DNA of 64,000 bases from an uncultured Anaeroplasmataceae bacterium (lineage in GTDB: Bacteria; Bacillota_I; Bacilli_A; Acholeplasmatales; Anaeroplasmataceae): NCBI GenBank assembly GCA_944325035.1, contig CALUYM010000001.1:310001-374000 (forward strand), read 5' to 3'. The translations under genes and the position numbers were made by a program. The notes beneath the pieces were generated by a model that saw nothing but the letters and a program-made list of their open reading frames with translations, was not told the DNA's origin and made no database searches. This document shows positions 16,172 through 28,400 of the stretch, piece after piece (the stretch's first letter is position 1; each line of letters begins with the position of its first letter).

Positions 16172-17716
16172 ATGAAAAGTAGAAGGCAAATTAAAATAGC
16201 ACTGGTTTGTTTATTTTTAGTTATGAGTTTAGTAGCTGTTTTATTACTAGGTTCATTAATTTATCGTTATCTAAATGGTGACTTTTCATCTACCACTCTT
16301 TTAAAGTCAGAAACGACTTATGTCATCATGTTTGCTGGATTATTAGCGTTTATAATTCTTTTATTACTGATAATTAATGCTGCTAAAGCTGTTGATATTT
16401 ATATTCCAGAAGTTAATTTAGATATTGATAAAGAATTAAGTATATCAAGATTTCAAGGTAATGATGTTATAGAAGAATCACAATCAACCAGATTAGAAAC
16501 TTACGAAAATTCATTATTGGAAAAAGATTATAAAGAAGATGAGAATGACGATGATAATCAAATAAAAGCTGATAATTTATCTAAAAAAGAACTTTATATC
16601 TCTAATTCAATAAATCAAGAAGAAGTAAATCAGGATAAAACAAGATTTTATATGCTAAGTCAAATTGATAAAGAATATGAAGTTGAACATGATTTTAATT
16701 TTAATAATACATTAAGCTTACAAGAAATATGTAATATATTCAGAGATTTTTCTAGTTATAGACTTAATTTATATTATGATATATCAGATATTCGTCGTTT
16801 TATAGCAGGACTAGCAACCACCCATATTATAATTTTGCAAGGTATGTCAGGAACTGGAAAAACATCTTTAGCCTATGCTTTTGGGGAGTTTTTAAATAAT
16901 TCTACGACAATTTTACCTATTCAGCCAATGTGGAAAGAAAGAACTGACTTAATTGGATATTACAACGAATTTACAAAGAAATTTAATGAAACAGTACTAC
17001 TTCAAAAATTATATGAAGCAAATTATAATGATCAAATATATATTACAGTATTAGATGAGATGAATATAGCAAGAGTAGAGTATTATTTTGCGGAGTTTTT
17101 ATCATTATTAGAAATACCTAATTTAGAAGGAAGAATGCTAGATGTAATATCAGATGAATGGGAAAGTGACCCTAAATTATTAAAGAAAGGTCAATTACGT
17201 TTACCTGCAAATATGTGGTTCATTGGAACAGCGAATAACGATGATTCAACATTTGCGATATCAGATAAAGTATATGATAGAGCAATGGTAATAAATTTAG
17301 ATACTAAGTGTTTACCGTTTGAGGCTAAAAAAACTAATTTTGAAGCAATAAGTGCAAGTTATTTAGAAGAGAAGTTTAAAGAAGCGGTAAAGAAATTTAG
17401 AATAACGACTAGAAATTTAAACCGATTACAAAAATTAGATGAATATATGATTGAAAGGTTTCATATAACATTTGGGAATCGAATTATGAAGCAGATAAAG
17501 ACATATGTACCAGTGTATGTAGCTTGTGGTGGAGATGAAGTTGACGCCTTAGATGATATATTATCAAGAAAAGTATTTAGAAAGTTAGAAAGTCAAAACC
17601 CGGTGTATGTTAGAAGTGAAGCTAAAAAATTAGTTAATTTCATGGATGATTTATTTGGAACTGAGAATATGAAACTTTGTAAAGAAGTAATTTACAAAAT
17701 AGAAAGAACTGTTTAG
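16172..17716 (+). CDS. Membrane-anchored McrB-type AAA+ ATPase, copy 2
   Basis: A 514-residue protein whose last 391 residues are identical to those of copy 1, including Walker A GMSGTGKT (about 224-231), Walker B VLDEMN and the TANNDDS sensor. Its N-terminus is unrelated: two membrane helices (about 8-30 and 50-71) instead of one, then a different linker until DENDDDNQIKADN. ATG 16172 has AAAGGAG eight bases before it; an upstream ATG at 16154 overlaps that site and is less likely. It follows the coiled-coil gene by overlap of the region and precedes the first giant repeat protein. Two motors with one engine and different anchors could form a mixed hexamer. Confidence 0.85.
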   Translation: MKSRRQIKIALVCLFLVMSLVAVLLLGSLIYRYLNGDFSSTTLLKSETTYVIMFAGLLAFIILLLLIINAAKAVDIYIPEVNLDIDKELSISRFQGNDVIEESQSTRLETYENSLLEKDYKEDENDDDNQIKADNLSKKELYISNSINQEEVNQDKTRFYMLSQIDKEYEVEHDFNFNNTLSLQEICNIFRDFSSYRLNLYYDISDIRRFIAGLATTHIIILQGMSGTGKTSLAYAFGEFLNNSTTILPIQPMWKERTDLIGYYNEFTKKFNETVLLQKLYEANYNDQIYITVLDEMNIARVEYYFAEFLSLLEIPNLEGRMLDVISDEWESDPKLLKKGQLRLPANMWFIGTANNDDSTFAISDKVYDRAMVINLDTKCLPFEAKKTNFEAISASYLEEKFKEAVKKFRITTRNLNRLQKLDEYMIERFHITFGNRIMKQIKTYVPVYVACGGDEVDALDDILSRKVFRKLESQNPVYVRSEAKKLVNFMDDLFGTENMKLCKEVIYKIERTV

Positions 17717-17722
17717 AAAGGA
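16544..17722 (+). repeat. 1,179-bp direct repeat, copy 2
   Basis: This is the second copy of the repeat at 13,128-14,306. Just outside, the two copies differ at once (A versus G at 13,127/16,543; TGGCC versus GTTAA after the repeat). Recombination between the copies would delete the coiled-coil gene and fuse the ATPase genes. Confidence 0.9.
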
Positions 17723-17733
17723 GTTAATATAAC

Positions 17734-20700
17734 ATGGTTAAAAGAAATAAACTAATGTTTGCTTTATCTTGTTTTTTAATGAGTCTAATTGCATTAATCG
17801 GAGTCTACTTTGTTTTAGCCGCAGTTGGTTGTATTGGCTACCGAACTAATCATATAAAGATAATTTCAACAAGTTCTGAAAAAACTTATGATGGAACTGA
17901 ATTGGTAAGCAATGACTATAAAATGGTAGGTGAACTGGGTTTTGGTGCTACATTGGATATTGATTTTACTGGTTCGCAATTAAATGCAGGTACATCAGAC
18001 AATACTTTTCAAGTAAAAGTACGTGATGCAAATGGGATAGACATTTCATCAGATTATGAAATTGAAACTGTTTTTGGAAAATTAAAGGTAAATCCTATCA
18101 CAATTGGTATTGAAGCGAAAAGCGCTGAGAAATTATATGATGGTGTTGCTTTAGAAGCTAATGAATATACAGTTACTCAAGGTGCTCCAATTGAAGGTGA
18201 TAGAATTGAAGCAGTTGTAATTGGTTCAATTACTGATATTGGTGTAATTGAAAATAAGGTAACTGCCAGGGTTGTTAATGAAGTTGGAGAAGATGTGTCT
18301 AGTAATTATAATTTAGTTTTAACTAATGGTAAACTAACAGTACTTGCATCAAGACTTAGTGTTCAAACTCAAACTATTTCTAAATATTATGATGGAACAC
18401 CATTAGTTACTGATCCTAAGACTGATTGGCAGATAACAAGCGGACAACTTTTAAAAGGACATTATACTGAAGTTTACATGAATGCTAAAATTACGAATGT
18501 AGGTGAAGTATCAAACACTTTAGTATTTTATATTAAAGATGAAAATGGAAATGATGTTACTAATTTATATGAAATTAATTACTCATATGGGAAATTAATA
18601 GTCGAAGCTTCTCCACTTGTAATTCAATGTGGTAGTGATAAAAAAATTTACGATGCCACCCCTTTTAGTGTTGAAGATTATACAATTATTAGTGGAAATT
18701 TAGCTGAAAATAATCAGGTAGTTGTTACAAATGCTCCAAGAGGGATAAATGTAGATGAATATATTAATGATTTGCAATTTCGAGTTGTTGATTCATATGG
18801 TAATGATATTTCTAGAAATTATCAGATCAAAGTGTTACCTGGGATGTTTGAAATTTTGCCAAGAATAATTAAAATTAAGACAAACGATGCGACTAAAATC
18901 TATGATGGATATGCTTTAACTGTTGATGACTATGAATTACTTGAAAATTCGATGACTTTAATTGATGGTCACCAATTAGTTTATATTAATGATGTTTTTG
19001 TAGACGTTGGAAAGTATGAAAACATATTCAAATCAATAAAGATTTATGATGGACAAACTGATGTAAGTTCAAATTATGAGTTTTATTTTGAAAGTGGGTT
19101 AATTTCAATTTTACCAAGAGATATCGAGTTAACTATTCTAAAAGGTGAGAAAGTGTTTGATTATAAACCTTTTTACTATACTGATTATCAAATAACTGGT
19201 GGAATGACTTTAGAAGGTATTTTGAGTAAAACATTTTTTAAAGTTGATGAAGAAAAAAGCGATAAAATAATCAAAGCTGGATATTATAATGCGAGTGATT
19301 ACTTCCTTTTTAAAGCATATTTAGGTGATCAAGATATTACGTCTAACTTTAATATTATTTTAAAAGACGTTGAAACTAATAACGTTTATATAAGTCCATA
19401 CCAACTTACTATCAAAACACCTAGCGTGACTAAGGTATTTGATAATAAACCGTTTAATATTTCAGAAGTTGAAATTGTTTCAGGTCGTGAGTTTATTCGA
19501 GATATTGGTGCGAATGTTACTATGAACCCGCATGAAAATATTATTTATGCAGGTACATATTTTAATAGTCTTACTACTTTGAATATTAATATAAATGGCG
19601 TTGATTATTCAAAAAGCTTTGAAGTATCTGAAATAGTAGAAATGGGAACATTAACTATAACTCCTTACGAATTTACAGTTATTACTCCTAATATTACACA
19701 TGAATTTGATACCGAAAATCATTATACAGTTAATGTAGATGAACTTGTTTTACCAGAATTTATTACTAGTAATGAAAATAGATTTAACTTGTTTGTATTT
19801 AAAGTTGATAGTGCAGGTAATAAAGAAGATACAACATCATTTATAAAATTTGATAATACGATGGTAGGTACTCATACAAATCGAATATCTTTAGTAATAA
19901 GAGATACAAATTTTAATGATATTAGTTCGTCTTTTTATATTAATTATGTATATGGTTCAGTCACAATTACTAAAGCTAATATTTTAGTAACACAAACAAA
20001 AGATATCAATTCAATATATACTGGTACATCAGAATTAATGCCAAAAGAAGATTTTAAAATCACTGATAAAGATGGTTATGAAATTATTTGGCTAAATACG
20101 TTAGAGTACCAAATTATTTCTACTAATACTAATCTTAATGTAGGAAAACGCTTAAATAAGGTTGAGTTAACAGATGTTTATATAAATTTTGGCGGTTATA
20201 AAATTCCCACTGATTATATTTTAAATATTTCATATAATTATGGATATATTGAAATAATTCCAAGAAAACTTATTGTATCTCAATTAGAAGATTATGTGAC
20301 ATATTTTGATGGAAATGTTAAAAAAGTACCTAATAGATTATATGAAGTAAAAGATGGATCAAGTTCAAATAATACTTGGTTAAATGAATATTTAAAAAAT
20401 AATACAATAATATTTAATCAAAGAAATGATATCTTAAATGCTTATAATTATATAAATAATTTTAATATAACTATATCTAATGGAGAAAATGACTTAACAG
20501 CTAACTTTGAGATAAGTTATAATTATAGAAACATCATTGTGATGCCTAGAACTATTAATGTATCTCAAGTATCAGAAATTGCCAAAACATATGATGGAAC
20601 AATGGTTAAAACTACGATAAATGATTTAACAATATTACCACTAATACAGCCGGATGATATAGTATCAAAAGATGAAATTATGGATATCTTAACTAATTAT

Positions 20701-22404
20701 TACAATTATGAAATAATTCAAATCGCAACATTAGTTAATTTTGGCTCAATGGATAATAAATTTAGAATTGATTTAAGCGTAAAAGATGAGACATCTATCT
20801 ATTCAAATTCTAATTTTTTAATGAAATATGATTTTAAAGAAATTAGAATTTATAAACGAATTTTGAATGTTTATCAGAAAAGCGATTTAGAATTAATTTA
20901 TAATGGTGAAGCACAAGGCTTAACTAATTCAATGTTTAATGATTATGTTGGAATTTTGTGTAAAACGGAATTTTTAAATTATTTAAACAATAATGTTACA
21001 TTTAAAATAATTAATGCATTAAAAAAAATTGATGTAATCAATACTGAAAACAGTTTTGAATTAAGCATTTACGACAGTACAGGAGAAATAACGGATAATT
21101 TCATCCTTAAATACGAATATTTAAAATTAATTATCAAGCCTATTGAAGTATCTGTTGAAGTTTTACAAAAAACAGATATCGAATACGATGGACAATCTCA
21201 CCAATTTAAATTATCTGATGTAATTGTTGATTCTTCAAATATAATTAAGAAAGATTTAAATAGATTTAGTTTAAATCTAATTAGTTCTCAAAGTGCAATT
21301 ACGCCAGGAATCCATAATTTGCGTGTAAGAGTTGAACCCCAAATTGATTCAATTTATACAGAAAATTATATAATTAAGGAAACAAGTGGAACATTTACAA
21401 TTAAACCACGTTTTATACTAATTACGTCAATGGGTAAACAAGCCTACTTTGATCCTAATAAAGAACTTTATAACAAGGATTTCTATATTGCTAAAGAAAC
21501 TCCATTAATTTCTGGACATGAGATTAAGGTAGTAGAATTTACACGTCTTTCAACTATTGGCAGTGTTCGCAACATTTTGACGTTTATAATAACTGAAAAC
21601 GGAAAAAATGTGAGTGATTATTATGAAATAATGCAAATATCACAGGAACTTGTTTATTTAAAAAATAAAACATCATATTTTATTGCACCAGAAAGATATA
21701 TTGTTGATTATAGTTCATTAGGCGATTCTAAAGTTGCCTATGCCAATGGTGCTAATATAGAATTAGTCGGATTAGATTTAGAAGAGTTTGAAGGATGCAC
21801 TTATAAAGTTATATATTCCGGCCAAGCAACTTTAGGTAACTCTGGAATAATCAAAATTGAGGAATTTCATCTTTATAATAAATTAGGTGAGGAAATAACT
21901 TATGATTATGATTTTATTTTTGGAGAAAATATAATTCAAGTTGTAAATTTTGATGCGACTGTAACTACGTTAAATCATACTAAAGAATATGATGGAACCC
22001 CATTAAGTGGGTCAATAACTGATGTAATAGTATCACCACTGACGGAAGGATATTTCTACGAAGTTTCAGAGATAGCTGGAAGTATTACTATGCCAGGTAT
22101 TACTGCTAATACAGTTAAGATTGATATTTATTATTTAAATGATAATAATGAAAAAGTATATGTTACAAATCAGTTTAGAATTACATATAATTACGGAACT
22201 TTAAAAGTAGACCGACGCAATTTTACAATCATTGTAACAACTAATGGCGATATACTAACTGATGGTTTGCTTGACAGTCATAAGGATTTAATAGAGTTCA
22301 TCTATTCAGATGATGCTGGTACAATCACAGTTCAAGGATTTTATTTTACTGATACTAATATTTCAAAACTATATGTAACAAATCCAAAATATGTTTATGA
22401 ATAA
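17734..22404 (+). CDS. Giant MBG (YDG) repeat surface protein 1
   Basis: A 1,556-residue protein with an N-terminal membrane anchor (about 7-34, no clear cleavage site) and then some 15 tandem modules of about 80-110 residues. Each module carries a K-x-YDG-x-x-L type motif (KTYDGTEL, KLYDGVAL, KYYDGTPL, KIYDGYAL, KEYDGTPL; degenerate forms such as KVFDNKPF in the middle), a GxLxxGH-like turn, and an ending of the form DVTxNYxIxYxxGxLxI. These are MBG/YDG domains, immunoglobulin-like folds of bacterial surface fibres. No LPXTG motif or C-terminal membrane helix is seen, so it would be a type II membrane protein with the repeats outside. AAAGGAG precedes ATG 17734. Confidence 0.8.
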   Translation: MVKRNKLMFALSCFLMSLIALIGVYFVLAAVGCIGYRTNHIKIISTSSEKTYDGTELVSNDYKMVGELGFGATLDIDFTGSQLNAGTSDNTFQVKVRDANGIDISSDYEIETVFGKLKVNPITIGIEAKSAEKLYDGVALEANEYTVTQGAPIEGDRIEAVVIGSITDIGVIENKVTARVVNEVGEDVSSNYNLVLTNGKLTVLASRLSVQTQTISKYYDGTPLVTDPKTDWQITSGQLLKGHYTEVYMNAKITNVGEVSNTLVFYIKDENGNDVTNLYEINYSYGKLIVEASPLVIQCGSDKKIYDATPFSVEDYTIISGNLAENNQVVVTNAPRGINVDEYINDLQFRVVDSYGNDISRNYQIKVLPGMFEILPRIIKIKTNDATKIYDGYALTVDDYELLENSMTLIDGHQLVYINDVFVDVGKYENIFKSIKIYDGQTDVSSNYEFYFESGLISILPRDIELTILKGEKVFDYKPFYYTDYQITGGMTLEGILSKTFFKVDEEKSDKIIKAGYYNASDYFLFKAYLGDQDITSNFNIILKDVETNNVYISPYQLTIKTPSVTKVFDNKPFNISEVEIVSGREFIRDIGANVTMNPHENIIYAGTYFNSLTTLNININGVDYSKSFEVSEIVEMGTLTITPYEFTVITPNITHEFDTENHYTVNVDELVLPEFITSNENRFNLFVFKVDSAGNKEDTTSFIKFDNTMVGTHTNRISLVIRDTNFNDISSSFYINYVYGSVTITKANILVTQTKDINSIYTGTSELMPKEDFKITDKDGYEIIWLNTLEYQIISTNTNLNVGKRLNKVELTDVYINFGGYKIPTDYILNISYNYGYIEIIPRKLIVSQLEDYVTYFDGNVKKVPNRLYEVKDGSSSNNTWLNEYLKNNTIIFNQRNDILNAYNYINNFNITISNGENDLTANFEISYNYRNIIVMPRTINVSQVSEIAKTYDGTMVKTTINDLTILPLIQPDDIVSKDEIMDILTNYYNYEIIQIATLVNFGSMDNKFRIDLSVKDETSIYSNSNFLMKYDFKEIRIYKRILNVYQKSDLELIYNGEAQGLTNSMFNDYVGILCKTEFLNYLNNNVTFKIINALKKIDVINTENSFELSIYDSTGEITDNFILKYEYLKLIIKPIEVSVEVLQKTDIEYDGQSHQFKLSDVIVDSSNIIKKDLNRFSLNLISSQSAITPGIHNLRVRVEPQIDSIYTENYIIKETSGTFTIKPRFILITSMGKQAYFDPNKELYNKDFYIAKETPLISGHEIKVVEFTRLSTIGSVRNILTFIITENGKNVSDYYEIMQISQELVYLKNKTSYFIAPERYIVDYSSLGDSKVAYANGANIELVGLDLEEFEGCTYKVIYSGQATLGNSGIIKIEEFHLYNKLGEEITYDYDFIFGENIIQVVNFDATVTTLNHTKEYDGTPLSGSITDVIVSPLTEGYFYEVSEIAGSITMPGITANTVKIDIYYLNDNNEKVYVTNQFRITYNYGTLKVDRRNFTIIVTTNGDILTDGLLDSHKDLIEFIYSDDAGTITVQGFYFTDTNISKLYVTNPKYVYE

Positions 22405-22433
22405 AGTAATTTTGAAAAGGAGCATTTAAACCT

Positions 22434-25400
22434 ATGATAAGTTATAAAAAATATGAAGAAAAAATGCGAAAAATTGCAAAAGTACGTCATACCATTTATC
22501 GACTTCGTCTTTTAATTGGCAGTATGATTTTGTTAGTCATTGCACTAATAGTATCTTTTTTGTCAACTAAAGGGATTATCATTAAAGGTCTGGAATGCCC
22601 TTTAGAAATTACGTATGGAGATGACTATTTATATACAGCTAAAGCATTATTTTCTGATGTAAGTTATGAATTTAGACCAAAGGGAAGAAGTGAGTGGAGT
22701 GATGAAAAGCCGTATTTACCAGGAGAATATGAGATGCGCGCTATTTCTAATCGTTTTTTTGGTGCTAAAGGCTATTCAGATATTCAAGTTTTTTCCATTT
22801 TACCAAAAGATATTGAAATCAAAGTTAAGGATTCAAAAATAACATATGGTGATGAACCATCATTAACAGCTGATTTAGTTGGAAATGATAGAATCGCTGA
22901 AGTTGAGTTTAATTATGAAAACATTGAATTAACATCTACTGTTGTAAATCCCATTGATAGTTCAATTGTAATTGTTGATGAAACTGGACGAGATGTAACT
23001 AAAGCATATGACATTAAAACGGTTAAAAGCGATATAACCTTTTTAAAACGTAATTTAACTTTACAAATAAATTCAGAAACTAAAATATATGATGGTAAAG
23101 AACTTAATGCCAAAGATTATACAATTGTAGATGGTAGTTTTGGTTTTTCAGATACTATTAACATCGATTTTTCTACGGGAATAAGTAGTGTTGGTAATAC
23201 CATTGTAAAAAGTAAAAATGCTATAATCAAAAATTATGATAAAGATGTTACAAACCATTATAATTTAACTATTTTAGAGGGAAACTTAGAAATTACAAAA
23301 CGTCCTCTTACTATAACTACTGCAAGCGAAAAGAAGGTTTATGATGGTTTACCACTCACAAATAGTGAGATTAATTTATCGCAAAATGGATTAGTCGCTG
23401 GTCATCATATCGAAAAGATTAAAACAACTAGTATCGTAAATGCAATTTGTGCTAAAAATCAAGTTGAGGAAATTCAAATCTTAGATGAAGCTGGTAATGA
23501 TGTTACAGAAAATTATGATATAAATTATGAATATGGATTGCTTGAAATTGAAAAAAGAAAAATCACCTTAGAATCATTTAGCAAAACTAAGGTATATGAT
23601 GGTTTAAAACTAAGTAATAATTTATATCAAATTAATTCTGGTTCATTAGCTGATGGAGATAAACTTAGTGTATCTTTAGAATCTTCCATTATAAATGTAG
23701 AAAAAACAACTAACCAATTTAGTGATGTTCTAATTACTAATTTTGCAGGTGATAATGTTACAGCTAATTATAACATTAACTATATTGAAGGAACATTAGA
23801 GATTTTACCAAGAAGAATTTCTTTAAGTGGACTAGATCATATTTTTGTCTATAATGGTTTAGAACAAAAAGCTTCAGGCTATCAAATTAACTCGGGAAGT
23901 TTAGTTCCAATGCAGACTCTTAATGTAACAATTTCAGGTAGTTTAATTAAAGTTGGTCAAATACCAACATCATTTGAAAGCATTGTCATCAAAGATGAAT
24001 ATGGAAATGATGTTACAGCTAATTATGAAATTGACGAAGTAGTTGGAAGTATTACTATTTTAAAGCGAAAGATTAGTATAAAACCAATTGATTTGGAAAT
24101 TTATTATACTGGTTATGAAATAATGACATCACATTATGAATTTACAGACGCCTCTTTATATCAATTAGCATATGGTGATTTTTTAACAGATGTGACAACA
24201 AGCAAATCATTGGTCGATGCTGGTAATTACTTCAATCAAATTATTTCGTGTAAAATATATAATATTAATAAAGAAGATGTAACGGATTGTTATGAAATTG
24301 ATATGTCAAGTGAAGCTCGCTTGAATATCAAACGTCGTCCAATTATAATTATACCTGAATCTAAAAATAAGGTTTATGATGGAGTTAATTTAGTTACAGA
24401 TCAAATTATTATCACAGATGAATCTCGTTTTAATCTTGCAAGTACTGATTTTTTTAGTGATGTAAGACTTAATAATTCAAGAATTTTGAATGCAGGTAGC
24501 ATTGATGTCACGATTGCAAACTATGTAATTGTTAATAGTGAAGGAAAAGATGTAACAAATAACTACGAAATTACAGAAAAAATTGGTAAACTAACAATAA
24601 CTCCACGTCCAATTACAATTAAACCAATTGATGTTAGCAAAGTTTATGATGGACAAACTTTAGGAACTAATAATATAGTTCTTTCTAATAAAAGTAGCTA
24701 TAGTTTAATTCCTGGTGATGCAATTTACGGTTTAACAACTAAAGTCATCACTTATGTAGGAAAAAGTTTAAATAGTATTTCTAAAAAGTCTGTTATAATT
24801 ACGAATTCAACAGGAGATATAACCTCTAATTATGAAATAACATATGAAGATGGTTATTTGGAAATTTTGCCAAGAAATATATCAATAAAACCAATTGATA
24901 AAAGTAAAGTGTATGATGGAACTAATTTAGAAATTTTAGCAGATAATGGTTTTGAATATCTTAGTTCAACTCGATATTTTCTAGCTATAGGCGATGAATT
25001 AAATGCTACTTATAATGGCTTTCAACGATATGTTGGTTCTACAAATATTTCATTTGAAACCATTCAAATTCAAAATAGTGAAAATATAGATGTAACTGAT
25101 TGCTATATAATAGACAAAGAAGATGGTATTTTAACTATTTATGAAAGAAGTATTTCGATAAAACCTGAAGATGTCGTTAAGGTATATGACGGAATTGCTT
25201 TGACTTCAAATAAAGCAGTGCTTGCTGAGAATTCTAGATATGATCTTGCGATTAAAGACAGAGTTGAAATTACTACTAATGGAAGTGTAGTAAATGCGAC
25301 TGAAACTGAATACTTGGATAATGCCGTTATAAACGAAATAGTTGATTATAAAATTTTAAATAGTGAAGGTTTAGATGTTACATATTGTTATAATGTTGAT

Positions 25401-28400
25401 GTGAATATTGGCTATTTATCTGTATTAAGAAGAGAAATAAGTATAAGTCCACAAATAGCATCTAAAGTCTATGATGGTACTTTCTTAACATCAAATAAAG
25501 TAGTTTTATTAAAAGATTCTAAGTATCAATTAGTATCAAACCATGAAATTGAAATTATAACTAATGGCAAAGTAAAGTATGTAAGTGATGGTAGGGTTAA
25601 AAATCAAATAGAATCATTTATTATATATAATAATAATCAAGAAGATGTAAGTTATAATTACAAAGTTAATACAGTCGATTCTAGTCTAGAAATTCTAGCA
25701 CGAAAATTATCGATTAAACCGATGGATATAAATAAGGTATATGACGGATTTTCTTCATCAGTTACAAGTGTTGATTATTTGAATAACACTATGCTAGCTT
25801 ATGAAGATGTTATTAAATTTGAGCTATTAAACTACAATAATTTCAAAAATGTATCAGATTCAACTGATAATAATACAATATCAAATGTTCAAATTTTTAA
25901 TACTGATGGTATTGATGTAACTAGTTCATATGAAATTGACTTAAATCCTGGATGCGTAATAATTAGTAAACGCAAAATTGCAATTCAACCACAAAATGTG
26001 ACAAGAGTATATGATGGCGATGAATTTATTCAAACCAAGGGAGTTCTTGTAAATTCAACTTTAGGTAAAGGCGATAATTTGAGCATTACCTCAGAAACAT
26101 TAAAAGATAACACACATGGCGTAATACAGTATAATGTTATACATCATGAAATTTATGATAATTATTTAGTTAATACTACAAATAATTATGAAGTAACATA
26201 TTTAAAAGGCGAAATTAATATTTTACCAAGACCAATTACGATTAAACCAATTGATATTGAACATGAGTATGATGGTACTATTTTTAAATATAATCTTAAT
26301 ACAGTTGAAGTTTTAGATAATAGTTATGGACTAGTTAAAACTCATAGTCTATTAGTAAATAGTGTTTTGGGGTCAATTGTAAATGTTGGTATTACTAAAT
26401 CTACTATAAATTCAGTTTCAATCTATCAAGATGAGATTAATGTAACAGATAATTACGACATTACCTTTATAGATGGCACTTTAACAGTTTTAAAACGACA
26501 AATCACCATTAATCTAAATGACCTTGAAAAAGTTTATGACGGAACAAATCGAATAGATCTAAATGATGCTTATACATTGTCAAAAGAACTTGCGCCAAAT
26601 GATAAAATATCGTTAAATATTTTAAGTGACAACTCAACCATCGGAACACATGTGACTAGAGTATTAACAGCTTTTGTCTTTAAAGACAATAACGATGTTA
26701 CAAATAACTATGATTTATCATTTACAAATGGAAGTATAAAAATTAATAAACGAGATCTTGTAGTTAGTCCAGTTAATGCAACCAAAGTTTATGATGGTCA
26801 ACCATTAGGAATTACTGAAGTTATTGTAAATGGCTTAGTGGAAAATCATGAATTTATCTTTACTTCAAATACAATTACAAATGTAGGAAGTGTTGATTTT
26901 TTAGTGCAATCTTACGATATTTTGGCCAAAAATGGAAAATCATTGCTAGAAAATTATAATGTTAGATTTGAAAAAGCCTTAATATCTGTAAAAAAACGCG
27001 AAATTAACGTTGAATTTAGGTCAGAATTTGAATATGATGGAACAAATCATCACATTGAACATTACTATTTTACGAATGAAACTTATCTTGCTAAAGGTGA
27101 TATCTTTACTTTTAGTACAAATAATAGTCAAATGAAACCAGGAACGTATTATTTTGATATAGCAAATTATCAAATTTTCAACAGTTATGGATATGATGTA
27201 ACTAATAATTATATCATTAATAAAGAAACAGGTTGTTTAGTAATAAATAAACGGAAAGTTACAGTTCAAATTCTTGATAAACAAAAGGTATATGATGGTA
27301 TGCCGCTTACTTCAAATGAATATGAGGTTATATTGGGTTCTTTAGTAACTGGAGATATATTAGAAGTAATGACTAATGGTTCGATTGTTTATTATCAAGA
27401 AGGTGGAATAATAAATGATTATTTAAGTCACAAAATATATGATTTAAATAATCAAGAAGTTTCAACATATTATGAAATAGAATTTATTTCAGGTAAATTA
27501 AATATTATAAAACGTGATATTACTATCAAAACATCATCGGCCAACTTCGTATATAATACAAACTTCCATTCTAGTGATGACTATGAAATAGTATCTGGGA
27601 ATTTAGTATTGAAAGATATTATTAAAGTGCAATCGAAGTTTTTTAAAGATGTACAAATAATAAATGGAAAAGTTGTTGGATATGATAATACTTTAAGTGT
27701 ATTAATTTATAACGATAGTATTGATGTAACAAGTTCTTATAACATAACTTATGAATATGGCATTGTAACAATTGAACAGTATACTGTATATTATAAAACA
27801 CCTTCTAACTCAATAATGTATGATATAAATAATCCGATTTTTACTAGTTTTACAATTGCTGGAGATGAAGCGAATAGTTATTTAAACACTGATAAATTAA
27901 TTATAAAATCTAAATCTTTAGCTAATTCAAAAGATAAACTAGGTATTGTTCAAAATATTCAAGAACTTTCAGTTGATTCAAATAACTATCAATTTGAGTG
28001 TCTTTCTATAGGACAAATCCGTGTTAGTTTATCAATAACATATAAATCTAAAGATTTAATGGGAGAGTATAATGGACAAGCATATCAATGCTTAGAACTT
28101 GGTACTATATCTTATACGGATACATTTGGTGGTCAGATTAGATTTGAATTAAATCAAAGTGAATCTAAAAAATACATTAATGCTGGTGTGTATAATAATG
28201 AACAATCTCTTATCTTTAAATATGAAAATAAAGATGTGACCGATTTTATAGTTGTTAAAAATGATTATGGAAAAATCACGATAACAACTCGAGAAATTAC
28301 AATCCAAACAGCATCAGCTAAAATGGAGTATAATGGTCAAGCTCTAACTACAAAACATGAAAATGTCGTAGTAAAAACAATCTTAGGTCATATAGTTAAA

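Noticed and set aside
13128-17722. Treating the 1.2-kb repeats as insertion sequences
   Set aside because: The repeats lie within one protein domain, have no transposase or terminal inverted repeats, and keep both reading frames; gene conversion or partial duplication fits better.
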